Below are positions 11,132-22,624 of a stretch of DNA of 64,000 nucleotides, in pieces (the first letter of the stretch is position 1; every line of letters begins with the position of its first letter). Both the position numbers and the translations under genes were made by a program. Below the pieces are notes generated by a model that ran no database searches, was not told where the DNA came from, and saw only the letters and a list, made by a program, of their open reading frames with translations. This DNA comes from Allium sativum (Eukaryota > Streptophyta > Magnoliopsida > Asparagales > Amaryllidaceae), in the NCBI GenBank assembly GCA_030737875.1, contig CM060925.1, positions 485,561,514-485,625,513 of the forward strand, given 5' to 3'.

Positions 11132-12243
11132 TTCTTCTCCCTTAAAAGAATTTCGTCCCCGAAAATACAAGGTAAGAAGAATACTCCAAACCAAATTATT
11201 TTAAATTAATTATTCTTAAGTCGTCATCAAAACAAATTCAAAGTCTTTGAAAATTTCGCTAGCACCTCCGCTACACGGCTCGAACAAAACAGCTACGAAA
11301 GTCACTCTAGGCTCAGTTTCTCCAAAAGAAAATCAAAAGCCAAATGGCTACCCAAATCAGGGGTATAAAACCAATTACTCCAATAAATTAAGGTTTATCT
11401 ATTTGTTGGGTAAGTCAATTCCAATTCCGCAGCAAATCGATTAACTGCTCTTCGTCCGTGCTTCTAGTCTGTATAACCAAATAAACTCCAATGCCTTCTG
11501 AAATCAGTACTTACTCAACTTACGATGCCAATAACCAATACAGGGTAAAATAATTTTGTTTCATTTCCCAAATGATTTTCTTCTTAGTTCTGTATACTTG
11601 GAATTTTAGTTTCAAATCATTCAACTGCTATACTGACCTGTTTGATGAAGTATATTCAACCAATCCAATATCCAAATAACAGACAACCAAATTATTTGAA
11701 TTATATTCAACATTGATACTTACTTGTCTGTATTCACTTTAGTTAAACATACATTAGTATCAATCGATTGATATCCGATTGATTTCATTATTATTCATTC
11801 TATTTCTAAATCCAATTTATTTAATTTCATTTCAAATTAATTCTACTTAACCAGGTTAAATCTTGTTTCCATATTCAATAATTTGGTTTCTAACCAGTTC
11901 AATTTCATTTTACCATTCAATTTGAATTCCAATCAAATCAAGAAAAACAAACAAAAGACCAATATTACTATATTATAGAAAATTATTTCCTTTTTCTAAA
12001 AATATAATTTGGGTAAAATTATTCCATTTCCCCTTTTTACAAAATAATATTGCATCAATTGCCAGTTCAATACGGTTTCCCAACACTTGAACCTATCAAT
12101 CAATACAAAACATTTTTTCGTAAAATCTACAAATACGTTCTCATAAATACACTCAAACTCAATCTAGGGTATTGCTTACCCGATCTCAATCGAGTTACAC
12201 TATAGAGCCAAGGTTACTATTCAACTAACAGCTCTGATACCAT
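11132..12243 (-). mobile_element. Family A internal remnant 2 (deletion derivative)
   Basis: Only 1.1 kb between LTRs. At the 3' side (11132-11170, minus strand) sit a polypurine tract AAGGGAGAAGAA and, before it, TTCGGGGACGAAATTCTTTTA. The latter reads as the F-G-D-E-I-L-L tail typical of chromovirus (Tekay/Del-like) gypsy integrases. The rest is 5' leader sequence like 338-1122. Gag, RT and most of integrase are gone, so this is a non-autonomous long-LTR derivative. Confidence 0.6.
12231..12242 (-). promoter_or_regulatory. Primer-binding site, family A copy 2
   Basis: The plus strand GCTCTGATACCA is the exact complement of TGGTATCAGAGC. One base separates it from the decayed LTR end TATAACAAACCGAC. 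Confidence 0.8.
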
Positions 12244-12426
12244 TATAACAAACCGACTTATCTGTACTCTTTGAGTTGACTAATTACATCTTATGTCCAA
12301 CCAAAATTGCACAGGAAAGCAGATAGTTATTAGAAAGAAATTAGAGGGTGATATAAGAAAGAAAGAAATATTAGAATAAAAGAAGAAGAATCAACATAAC
12401 ACAGAGTTTCACATCGCAGCGGAACA
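12244..12426 (-). repeat. Family A right LTR, fragment 1
   Basis: Aligns with 1136-1317 at about 93 percent. It ends in GAACA (12422-12426), the left copy of the 5-base target duplication created by TRGAG-2. Confidence 0.75.
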
Positions 12427-12951
12427 TGTAGGATCTAAATTAACCCTAGAGGGGGGGGGGGGGTGAATAGGGTTTATCGCAGATTTTCACAGAGTAATTA
12501 AATAATCACAGCACAGATAATAATCAGAATAAATGCGGAAAATAAATAACACACAGATATACCCAGCTTCGGCAAAACCCTGCCTACTGCTGCATTCCCC
12601 AAGGTTTCTACTAGGAGTTAAAACAAGCTCTACGCTTACAATCCCCTGTAAACTCGCGACACTCGCTCCCAACTGTTCTTAACCCTACGCTCAAAACCCT
12701 GCACTGGTTTTTATCCCCAAAACCAGATTTCCCCGAATTACAAACCCTGTAATTCGTCTCCCTAGTTTTAGAGACAAACTAGAAAACTGTAGACTGATTA
12801 CAAATTGAAACGAAAGATGAAACAAATTAAAAAATTTAAAAAGCCTTTAGGACTTAAAATAAATGGGTCATCCCCTTAAAACTTGGCCGGCCACTTTTGT
12901 TATTGCTTCACCACTTTATTTTAACCCGACTCTTTTCTCTGAAATAAAGAA

Positions 12952-13017
12952 ATGGCGGCGGCTCTTGAGAAATTCCTAGGGTTTCTTCAGTCTTCCCAAA
13001 TCTCTGCTCTTGAGTGA
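12952..13017 (+). other. 21-codon ORF in the LTR with plant-like start context
   Basis: AAATGGCGGCGGCTCTTGAG opens a short frame (MAAALEKFLGFLQ..., 21 codons then TGA) on the strand opposite to gag. It contains CCTAGGGTTT, which matches a plant telo-box. The same sequence is at about 19893-19958 in the other LTR. It may be a captured piece of a host 5' exon or chance, and I assign no product. Confidence 0.3.
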
Positions 13018-13240
13018 TGGAGTGCGATTCTTTGATGCGCGACTTCGATGTTGCTTTCAAATGCTTCGATTTGGGTCCAAGTTGCTTACTTGTTCTCTGG
13101 TATGATTTTTAATTCGAGTTTCTCTTTGATTGTGCTTGAACTTGGACGATATTAAAACCGATGATGATTTGGTGTATTTATAGGATTAAAACTCCTAAAT
13201 ATTTGCTCTGATTTCTACGTTGAGACTTGGCCATTGTATA

Positions 13241-13539
13241 TACGAGAATTTTGGGGCTTTTTGAATTGGCTTTCTTGCGAATAATCTGGTGATTTTTGAC
13301 TGAGTCTTCCTTTTAGAATTTCTCGATATAACAGATTTGTAAATCTAATTTTCTAGAAACATTTTGCGTGATGAATCTTTCAATTTTGAATACGAGAATT
13401 TTGGGGCTTTTGAATTGGCTTTCTTGCGAATAATCAGGTGATTTTTGACTAAGTCTTCCTTCTAGAAATTCTCGATATAACAGATTTGTAAATCAAATTT
13501 TCTGGAAACATTTTGCGTGATGAATCTTTCAATTTTGAA
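13241..13539. repeat. 150-base tandem duplication in TRGAG-2 LTR
   Basis: Two units starting TACGAGAATTTTGGGGCTTT, at 13241 and 13391, about 93 percent alike. Both are also present in the other LTR (20182 and 20332), so the duplication predates this insertion. Confidence 0.85.
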
Positions 13540-15678
13540 TACGAGAATGTTGGTATTTAAATCTTCCTTATATATTTCGTATATACTCCAAGAATTTAAA
13601 CTCTGACTTTTTGATGCTTCCTGAAAACTGATACTATGCTTGATATTTCCTTGTACTTGTACTTGAACCATATACTTGTTTGGTCTGCGTTTGATTGAGA
13701 AAGATGTCCTATTCTTATGGGTTTATACTCGTATATATGCTGATTATAGACTTTGAATTGATCTTTTGAAATATCCCTATTTTTGTGGCAATATATTTCG
13801 AATATTATTGAAGCTTTGAAAAACTATTTTTCTGGAAACATTTTCCATGTTGTCCTGAAAGTTGCATCATGACTTGAATAACTTGTATGCTGCATGTAGG
13901 CTTATTTCATCATTATGCTCCATCACAACACTGTAGTTGCATATGTTAACTGTCTTTGACTTGATCCATCATGTCAGCATATATACGTTCGTGTATGTTG
14001 TGCCTTCTCTAAGATTACCCTGCTTGCACCTCCTGTTTTGCATGTTGTCACTTTGGGCTTTAATACTTAGCTACTCCAAACTGTTTTGACATATCTCCAT
14101 ATGCGTGTACATCCTTCTAGGATTTGAAGTGTTGTACCATTGTTTTGAACTTGGCCTCCCCTGTAGGACTTGTATTCAGGCTATTGATCACTTTGTTAAT
14201 TTGTGGCCCCTTGTGTGTACTTGACATTGAAATGTGCTAGTGTATTATTGAACTTGTGCCATGACCAATGTTCTTAACTGAATATCATTTTTATTTGCTC
14301 TGCCATTTCTGTAGCTACTGTGACCAGAATGGTTTGTGTACTTGTCATTATTATATTTGCTTTTATGTGTGCACTGAGTGTACATTATCACCATCCATTG
14401 CTGTTGCATCATGCTGAATACACCTTTTGCATGAGACTGTGCTTGCTGACCTGCTTGTCCTATGTTAGGGCCATACACTTGCGTTGTTTTGTTAAAACTG
14501 AGTACTCCTTAGCTGCTTATGTATATGTCTCGATCACTTGTCACCATGCTGTAGATTTACTGTTATTTGATCTTGTGACTTGTTCATGTATATGTTGTTC
14601 ATGATTGTTCTCTTTGCATGTTTTTTGAAATACTTGATTTAAGCCTGCCTTGATCCAGTGATAATTTTGATCTGCAATATGTTCGGCCATAATCATATTT
14701 GATAAAAACAGATGCTATGCTTGTATAGTCGAACTGCCTTTAGTCTTGTGGTTGTTCCTGTCTTGCACTACTGCCATCAAAAATTACTTGTATTTGCTCT
14801 TGCACCTTACTGACTGTAATCTGCTCATTTAAAAGTTTTGTCATGTTTTGTTTGTAGCTCCATTCTGGCTTGTTATTATGTTGCACTGAGTTCTTGCATG
14901 TATCACCATATTTCTGTTTTGCTCCTTGGTTAATTTTTTTTTCTTTTAATGTCCACTGAGTCGAGACGGTCCTTGTGGCTACTCCTCAGTCGCGACACTA
15001 GATTGGCGTGGCAGTGCACACGTGCATACACGTGTGTATATGCAGCCATCCAGACGAGTTTTTCTGTCCCTGCATATCAGATCAAGTCTAGAAAAATGAT
15101 GAGAAACACACCGTAATTCTGAGGCAAATAAAATTTTAAAAGTAAATTTTTATTTGCTTTTATTCTATTTTATTTTTGTTGCAGTCTACTGTGTGTGTTC
15201 TTCTGTATGAACAGGTATGAAGATGACTGACTGAAAGCTGTGAAGACGGAAGACTGAAGATGAAGACAAGAACAGCGTTAGTGTGTTTGTATTTGTGAGT
15301 GAACTGTATAGAAATGTAAACGACTGTTGAGTGAACTGTAGTGAGTGTAGTGTATATGAAAGTGTAAGTGTTGTTGAGAGGGGCTGAGTATGAAAATTGA
15401 AAATTTTGAAATGTATATCAGTGATGTATATACAAATAGTGAAGTTGTAAATCTGTACTGTTTAAATATTGAAATAAAATATTCTTGTTCGAATAAAATA
15501 CTGTGTGAATATTTAAATTTTTGTATAGTTGTATTTTATTCAAATAGAAATATTATATTGCTATCTGTTGTGTAGTATACCAGTACAGTTACAAACACAT
15601 TCAATAATAAAATATATTTGGTTGTTATCATCAAACAAAAATCATATAATTGTGTATACAACACTGTTATATACAACA

Positions 15679-15691
15679 ATCTCCCCCTTTT
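15679..15691 (-). other. Polypurine tract of TRGAG-2
   Basis: The minus strand AAAAGGGGGAGAT ends directly at the 3' LTR (TGTTGTATA...). Four more G-rich tracts of the same type follow within 230 bases (complements of CTCCCCCT at 15746, 15763, 15780 and 15906), a multi-PPT pattern described for Sireviruses. Confidence 0.85.
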
Positions 15692-17320
15692 GATGATGAC
15701 AAACAAATAAAAGATTTTGAATGTGTTTGAACGTGAAATATATTACTCCCCCTATTTGTATGCTCCCCCTACAACTGAACTCCCCCTATATATGTGGAAA
15801 AATATGAATGATGAAATCCAATTGACCAATCTCTCCCTAGATATTTAATTTCCAATATTAAAATATCTTTGAATTAAATACTCATCAATCAAAATCTTGA
15901 CCATTCTCCCCCTTTTGTTATCATCAAAAGGATAATAGAAATTGAAATAGTGATGAATATTGACTATAAATATAAATTCAAATTAAGAGAGAGAGAATAT
16001 ATATCGCAAATCCCATTTAATCAAACAAAAATCATAATAATCTTTAAATCAGAAGCAAATTTCACTTTCAGAATGAATGGATTTACGATGGATTTTATCG
16101 AATGAGGAGAGTTCAATAAAAATTGAATATTTGAATATGAATTTTAAAGATTTTAAATATGCTAAAAAAGTGTTAAGCACTTTCTAACCACGCATAGCCC
16201 GAAGGTCTTTTAAATGGGGTTAGTAGTAACTTAACTTTATCCTCTCTAATGAGTTCCATCCATGCACAGCCCGAAGGTCTTTTAAGTGAGAATGGAAGCA
16301 CATAGAAATTAAGGTAATTCACCCACGCATAACCGCGAGGATTTTTAAATGGGAGTGAATACCAAGGATAAATTATTATTTTTTTTTATTTTTTTTTAAT
16401 TTCAAGAATAATTAGAACTCCCCAAATTAAATAAAACCATGATGAATGACAGAAATATGGTAGATATAGAAGATGGTCGTGAAATAAGCTCTAATTCAAA
16501 GATATTATAAAATCTGTTTAATCATCATGAGATTTAAAATAATATCTCTTCTAGTTATGAATTATACCATAGTCGCAACTCATCACAGTTTCATAAATCT
16601 ATCAATAATTTTAATGAGTCCCAAAATGGTTCAAATTAATCAATAATTTCAATTTTTGAATAAATAATCAAAAATAATTTTAAAATTGAAAATATCAATT
16701 TTAAGAGGAGTTTTTTTTTTTTTGAAAAATGCAAGTTGAAAATCAGCTTAAAAAATCAATCAGTTAAAAAAATGAAATTTTCTAATATTTTTAACACTGA
16801 TTGCTCCTAGACAATTTTTAAAACAACTTATATATTTAATTCAAATTGTCTATGAATTTTAACTAAATCCAGTTACTGATTTTCTAACTTATCATTTAAT
16901 CACCAACACACTTAAAACGAATCAAATCAATTTCCTTATCAGAGCAGCACAAGATCATTTTCAAAAACAAGAATCACAAGTGACATCCTCAGAGAATTTT
17001 TAGACAAACTCAAGAAACAGTCAACTTATCAAATCGGAAGATAATTGTTTAAAATAAAAAAAATCAATTTTTTTTTTTTTTTATAATCCAAGAATTTCAA
17101 CAATCCACAATGAATGATTTCAAAAACAGCCAAGTAAAAAATAAACTAAAAAGAATAAAAGTACGAGTTTAGAGATCATACCTGACTTACCATAATCAAC
17201 GTGATGTAATGAATCTCCAACTCTGAATCTATGGCTAAGGAACTCCAAATAATTTGATATATGAATCATCTCGAATTTTATCTAACTTAAGCACAGTTGT
17301 TCCTCAGCCTCCCACAGTAC
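15692..17320 (-). other. TRGAG-2 3' untranslated region
   Basis: AT-rich, no gene found where a copia element would carry pol. It holds the extra polypurine tracts (15746-15916) and three imperfect repeats of about 37 bases around CGCATAGCCCGAAGGTCTTTT at 16186-16222, 16259-16295 and 16320-16357. Poly-T runs occur at about 16379-16400, 16705-16725 and 17065-17085. Confidence 0.7.
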
Positions 17321-19324
17321 CTAAATGTTTATATGATCTAGTGGTCTAACAAAAGTTGTTTTACCACTCTTATCTTTGTTTACACGTTTTGGTACCCAAA
17401 CCCGTTTATATAACAATCCTTTATTATTCACTAGCGTACCCTTTGGAACCCAAATTTGTTTAGATTTGCTTAAATTTATTTTGTTAATTTTTGGAATCCA
17501 AACAGATTTAAATGAATTGTTTTTAAACGAGTTATCAATTTGTTTATGATTTAAAAACCCTTTGGAATTATTAAATTTCAAAAATTCAATTTGATCATTT
17601 TCAAAGCCAATTAAAGGATTTTTAAAATCATTAAAATTTTGTTTTTCAACTTGATCAGATTCAAATCCAAGTCCCTTTTTATTCTGAACAAAAAATTGAT
17701 TTTTTAACAACATATTCAACGATTTCTCTCCTTTAGAAAATTTAGTCAAAGCTGACTCCAGTCGTTGAATTTTATGTTTAAGATCGCTATTTTCTTTCAT
17801 TAAATTTGAACAACGATTAATAGCGATTTTCCTCTTTTCAGCATCAGTTTGTTTTAAAATCAAATTTTCGTTTTCAAGTGCTTTGATTCTATCATTGGAC
17901 TTGGAAATTTCAATTTCAAATTGTTTTCTTTTTTCAAAATCAAGTTTTTCAGATTCTCTAAACTTTTCAATCACCTTTTCAAAATCATGATTTTCATTTT
18001 TCAAATTCATGTTTTCACTTTTAAGTAGTTCAAGATCAGTTTTTAATTTCAAAAAATCGTTACTCAAAGATTGACATTTTTCGCATTCTGAAAATGGTGT
18101 ATTCTTAACTTTTTCAAGTTTTGTTTCTAAACTGTTATTTTCTTGAACTAGTTTTGACCTATCAGATTTTAATTTCTTAACTTTTAGTTCAAGAGAATCA
18201 ACGGTTTTTGTGAGATCATGACACATTAAAATTAATTCTTTATAAGTAAAATTCGATACCTCACTTGAATCCTCTTCACTACTTTCTGAATCAGATTGAG
18301 CCATAAGACACAAATTAGCTTCCTCTTCTTCACTTTCAGAAACTTCTTCTCCTTCTTCATCATCCCATGTAGCGGCAAAAGCTTTCTTCTTTCTTCTGAA
18401 CTTCTTCCTCTTTTCATTTTTAAGCTGTGGGCAATTTGGTTTGATATGACCGGGTTTCTTGCAATTGTAGCAATATACTTCATCGTCTGAATTTTCTGAA
18501 CTTTCGGACTTGTTGGTTTTTGAATTCTTCTTTCGTGGTTTGTATTTTCCTTTGGACCACTTTTTTAAAACCATGGCTAGCTCTTCAGCCGGATCATCAT
18601 CATTACTTTCAACAGAATTATTTAGAGCGATCGTCTTCTTCTTTGATTCAGAATCCTTTCGTTCTTTTCTTGCTTTCAACTCCATCTCATAAGTAATCAG
18701 ATTTCCGATCAACTCTTCCATGCTTACTTTATTCAGATCTTTTGATTCTTGAATCGCCGTCACCTTTGCTTCAAAATTCATCGGTAGCACTCTCAGTATT
18801 TTTCTGATCAATTCCACTTCGGTATAGGTTTTGCCAAGAGCTTTTGCATTGTAGACCAGTGATGAGAAGCGTCCATACATCTCTTTTATATCTTCGTCTT
18901 TTTGCATAGAGAAATTTTCATATTCGTTGCTGAGAAGAGCAAGACGAGATTCCTTCACTTGAGATGTACCTTCGTGTGTGACCTCCAACGTATGCCATAT
19001 TTCCTGCGCAGTCTCACAATGAGAAATTCGATTAAATTCAGTTTTATCAAGAGCACAGATTAAAGCATTCATCGCTTTGGCATTAGTTGAAAATAATTTT
19101 TTATCATTAGCATCCCACCTATCTTTTGATTTAGAAATTTCAACACCACTAACAATAACAGTGGGAGATCTATAACCCGTTTCAATAATATCCCACACAT
19201 CATAATCGACAGAACTTAAGTAAATTTTCATCCTAGCTTTCCAATAGGCATAATCAGTTCCATTAAACATTGGTGGCCTAGCTATGGACTGACCCTCAGA
19301 AAAAGCGTTGTTTGACAAATTCAT
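17321..19324 (-). CDS. gag: Gag polyprotein of TRGAG-2 (copia type, intact)
   Basis: 667 residues from the ATG at 19324 (MNLSNNAFSEGQ); the frame is open further up to the primer-binding site but has no earlier ATG. The N-terminal half is a UBN2/DUF4219-like copia gag core (RPPMFNGTDYAYWKARM, AKAMNALICALD, IWHTLEVTHEG). An intact CCHC knuckle lies near residues 283-297 (C-YN-C-KKPG-H-IKPN-C). Next comes an acidic segment (EEGEEVSESEEEE), then a long coiled coil of Glu/Lys/Leu heptads, and a C-terminal set of three W-(I/V)-P-K motifs as seen before protease in Sirevirus-like elements. It then stops. The function expected is RNA packaging into virus-like particles in the cytoplasm. An undamaged frame and near-identical LTRs suggest that the protein is under selection or only just inserted. 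Confidence 0.88.
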   Translation of the reverse strand: MNLSNNAFSEGQSIARPPMFNGTDYAYWKARMKIYLSSVDYDVWDIIETGYRSPTVIVSGVEISKSKDRWDANDKKLFSTNAKAMNALICALDKTEFNRISHCETAQEIWHTLEVTHEGTSQVKESRLALLSNEYENFSMQKDEDIKEMYGRFSSLVYNAKALGKTYTEVELIRKILRVLPMNFEAKVTAIQESKDLNKVSMEELIGNLITYEMELKARKERKDSESKKKTIALNNSVESNDDDPAEELAMVLKKWSKGKYKPRKKNSKTNKSESSENSDDEVYCYNCKKPGHIKPNCPQLKNEKRKKFRRKKKAFAATWDDEEGEEVSESEEEEANLCLMAQSDSESSEEDSSEVSNFTYKELILMCHDLTKTVDSLELKVKKLKSDRSKLVQENNSLETKLEKVKNTPFSECEKCQSLSNDFLKLKTDLELLKSENMNLKNENHDFEKVIEKFRESEKLDFEKRKQFEIEISKSNDRIKALENENLILKQTDAEKRKIAINRCSNLMKENSDLKHKIQRLESALTKFSKGEKSLNMLLKNQFFVQNKKGLGFESDQVEKQNFNDFKNPLIGFENDQIEFLKFNNSKGFLNHKQIDNSFKNNSFKSVWIPKINKINLSKSKQIWVPKGTLVNNKGLLYKRVWVPKRVNKDKSGKTTFVRPLDHINI

Positions 19325-19359
19325 GACTCTAGAGTTAAAATAAAATAAAAAAAATACCT

Positions 19360-19371
19360 GCTCTGATACCA
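19360..19371 (-). promoter_or_regulatory. Primer-binding site of TRGAG-2
   Basis: The plus strand GCTCTGATACCA is the exact complement of the initiator tRNA-Met site TGGTATCAGAGC, two bases from the 5' LTR. Confidence 0.95.
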
Positions 19372-19373
19372 CT

Positions 19374-22300
19374 TGTAGGATCTAAATTAACCCTAGAGGG
19401 GGGGTGAATAAGGTTTATCGCAGATTTTCACAGAGTAATTAAATAATCACAGCACAGATAATAATCAGAATAAATGCGGAAAATAAATAACACACAGATA
19501 TACCCAGCTTCGGCAAAACCCTGCCTACTGCTGCATTCCCCAAGGTTTCTACTAGGAGTTAAAACAATCTCTACGCTTACAATCCCCTGTAAACTCGCGA
19601 CACTCGCTCCCAACTGTTCTTAACCCTACGCTCAAAACCCTGCACTAGTTTTTATCCCCAAAACCAGATTTCCCCGAATTACAAACCCTGTAATTCGTCT
19701 CCCTAGTTTTAGAGACAAACTAGAAAACTGTAGACTGATTACAAATTGAAACGAAAGATGAAACAAATTAAAAAATTTAAAAAGCCTTTAGGACTTAAAA
19801 TAAATGGGTCATCCCCTTAAAACTTGGCTGGCCACTTTTGTTATTGCTTCACCACTTTATTTTAACCCGACTCTTTTCTCTGAAATAAAGAAATGGCGGC
19901 GGCTCTTGAGAAATTCCTAGGGTTTCTTCAGTCTTCCCAAATCTCTGCTCTTGAGTGATGGAGTGCGATTCTTTGATGCGCGACTTCGATGTTGCTTTCA
20001 AATGCTTCGATTTGGGTCCAAGTTGCTTACTTGTTCTCTGGTATGATTTTTAATTCGAGTTTCTCTTTGATTGTGCTTGAACTTGGATGATATTAAAACC
20101 GATGATGATTTGGTGTATTTATAGGATTAAAACTCCTAAATATTTGCTCTGATTTCTACGTTGAGACTTGGCCATTGTATATACGAGAATTTTGGGGCTT
20201 TTTGAATTGGCTTTCTTGCGAATAATCTGGTGATTTTTGACTGAGTCTTCCTTTTAGAATTTCTCGATATAACAGATTTGTAAATCTAATTTTCTAGAAA
20301 CATTTTGCGTGATGAATCTTTCAATTTTGAATACGAGAATTTTGGGGCTTTTGAATTGGCTTTCTTGCGAATAATCAGGTGATTTTTGACTAAGTCTTCC
20401 TTCTAGAAATTCTCGATATAACAGATTTGTAAATCAAATTTTCTGGAAACATTTTGCGTGATGAATCTTTCAATTTTGAATACGAGAATGTTGGTATTTA
20501 AATCTTCCTTATATATTTCGTATATACTCCAAGAATTTAAACTCTGACTTTTTGATGCTTCCTGAAAACTGATACTATGCTTGATATTTCCTTGTACTTG
20601 TACTTGAACCATATACTTGTTTGGTCTGCGTTTGATTGAGAAAGATGTCCTATTCTTATGGGTTTATACTCGTATATATGCTGATTATAGACTTTGAATT
20701 GATCTTTTGAAATATCCCTATTTTTGTGGCAATATATTTCGAATATTATTGAAGCTTTGAAAAACTATTTTTCTGGAAACATTTTCCATGTTGTCCTGAA
20801 AGTTGCATCATGACTTGAATAACTTGTATGCTGCATGTAGGCTTATTTCATCATTATGCTCCATCACAACACTGTAGTTGCATATGTTAACTGTCTTTGA
20901 CTTGATCCATCATGTCAGCATATATACGTTCGTGTATGTTGTGCCTTCTCTAAGATTACCCTGCTTGCACCTCCTGTTTTGCATGTTGTCACTTTGGGCT
21001 TTAATACTTAGCTACTCCAAACTGTTTTGACATATCTCCATATGCGTGTACATCCTTCTAGGATTTGAAGTGTTGTACCATTGTTTTGAACTTGGCCTCC
21101 CCTGTAGGACTTGTATTCAGGCTATTGATCACTTTGTTAATTTGTGGCCCCTTGTGTGTACTTGACATTGAAATGTGCTAGTGTATTATTGAACTTGTGC
21201 CATGACCAATGTTCTTAACTGAATATCATTTTTATTTGCTCTGCCATTTCTGTAGCTACTGTGACCAGAATGGTTTGTGTACTTGTCATTATTATATTTG
21301 CTTTTATGTGTGCACTGAGTGTACATTATCACCATCCATTGCTGTTGCATCATGCTGAATACACCTTTTGCATGAGACTGTGCTTGCTGACCTGCTTGTC
21401 CTATGTTAGGGCCATACACTTGCGTTGTTTTGTTAAAACTGAGTACTCCTTAGCTGCTTATGTATATGTCTCGATCACTTGTCACCATGCTGTAGATTTA
21501 CTGTTATTTGATCTTGTGACTTGTTCATGTATATGTTGTTCATGATTGTTCTCTTTGCATGTTTTTTGAAATACTTGATTTAAGCCTGCCTTGATCCAGT
21601 GATAATTTTGATCTGCAATATGTTCGGCCATAATCATATTTGATAAAAACAGATGCTATGCTTGTATAGTCGAACTGCCTTTAGTCTTGTGGTTGTTCCT
21701 GTCTTGCACTACTGCCATCAAAAATTACTTGTATTTGCTCTTGCACCTTACTGACTGTAATCTGCTCATTTAAAAGTTTTGTCATGTTTTGTTTGTAGCT
21801 CCATTCTGGCTTGTTATTATGTTGCACTGAGTTCTTGCATGTATCACCATATTTCTGTTTTGCTCCTTGGTTAATTTTTTTTTCTTTTAATGTCCACTGA
21901 GTCGAGACGGTCCTTGTGGCTACTCCTCAGTCGCGACACTAGATTGGCGTGGCAGTGCACACGTGCATACACGTGTGTATATGCAGCCATCCAGACGAGT
22001 TTTTCTGTCCCTGCATATCAGATCAAGTCTAGAAAAATGATGAGAAACACACCGTAATTCTGAGGCAAATAAAATTTTAAAAGTAAATTTTTATTTGCTT
22101 TTATTCTATTTTATTTTTGTTGCAGTCTACTGTGTGTGTTCTTCTGTATGAACAGGTATGAAGATGACTGACTGAAAGCTGTGAAGACGGAAGACTGAAG
22201 ATGAAGACAAGAACAGCGTTAGTGTGTTTGTATTTGTGAGTGAACTGTATAGAAATGTAAACGACTGTTGAGTGAACTGTAGTGAGTGTAGTGTATATGA

Positions 22301-22624
22301 AAGTGTAAGTGTTGTTGAGAGGGGCTGAGTATGAAAATTGAAAATTTTGAAATGTATATCAGTGATGTATATACAAATAGTGAAGTTGTAAATCTGTACT
22401 GTTTAAATATTGAAATAAAATATTCTTGTTCGAATAAAATACTGTGTGAATATTTAAATTTTTGTATAGTTGTATTTTATTCAAATAGAAATATTATATT
22501 ATATTGCTATCTGTTGTGTAGTATACCAGTACAGTTACAAACACATTCAATAATAAAATATATTTGGTTGTTATCATCAAACAAAAATCATATAATTGTG
22601 TATACAACACTGTTATATACAACA
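19374..22624 (-). repeat. TRGAG-2 5' LTR
   Basis: Same sequence as 12427-15678 with a handful of changes (for example AAGCTC/AATCTC, GGCCGGCC/GGCTGGCC, a shorter G run, one extra TATAT near 22500). TG...CA ends, followed by target copy GAACA at 22625-22629. Near its outer end, a GTTATCATCAAAC motif partly mirrors the TTTTGATGATGACAAAC beside the polypurine tract. Confidence 0.92.

Larger units (their letters stand above)
12427..15678 (-). repeat. TRGAG-2 3' LTR
   Basis: 3.25 kb, from TGTAGGATCTAAATTAACCC to ...TATACAACA on the plus strand. It opens with a run of about 14 G at 12451-12464, shorter in the other LTR. It contains a 150-base tandem duplication (13241-13390 and 13391-13539). On the plus strand, which is antisense to the element, there is a small ORF in good plant start context (12952-13017), followed by T-rich intron-like sequence to about 15200. 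It is three times longer than a usual Sirevirus-like LTR. Confidence 0.9.
12427..22624 (-). mobile_element. TRGAG-2: complete, very young gag-only LTR element (10.2 kb)
   Basis: Bounded by GAACA on both sides (12422-12426, 22625-22629), with TG...CA LTRs of 3252 and 3251 bases, an exact tRNA-Met primer-binding site, one intact gag ORF and a polypurine tract abutting the 3' LTR. The internal 3.7 kb has no protease, integrase or RT. The unoccupied site is visible at 1313-1317. Only about five substitutions and two length changes (a poly-G run and a TATAT run) separate the LTRs by eye, so the insertion is recent and the family was mobile recently, presumably with enzymes from a full copia partner elsewhere. 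Confidence 0.92.

Noticed and set aside
14245..14604. ORFs on both strands repeated exactly at 21186-21545
   Set aside because: Identity only reflects the two nearly identical LTRs; the sequence is T-rich and the peptides show no domain.
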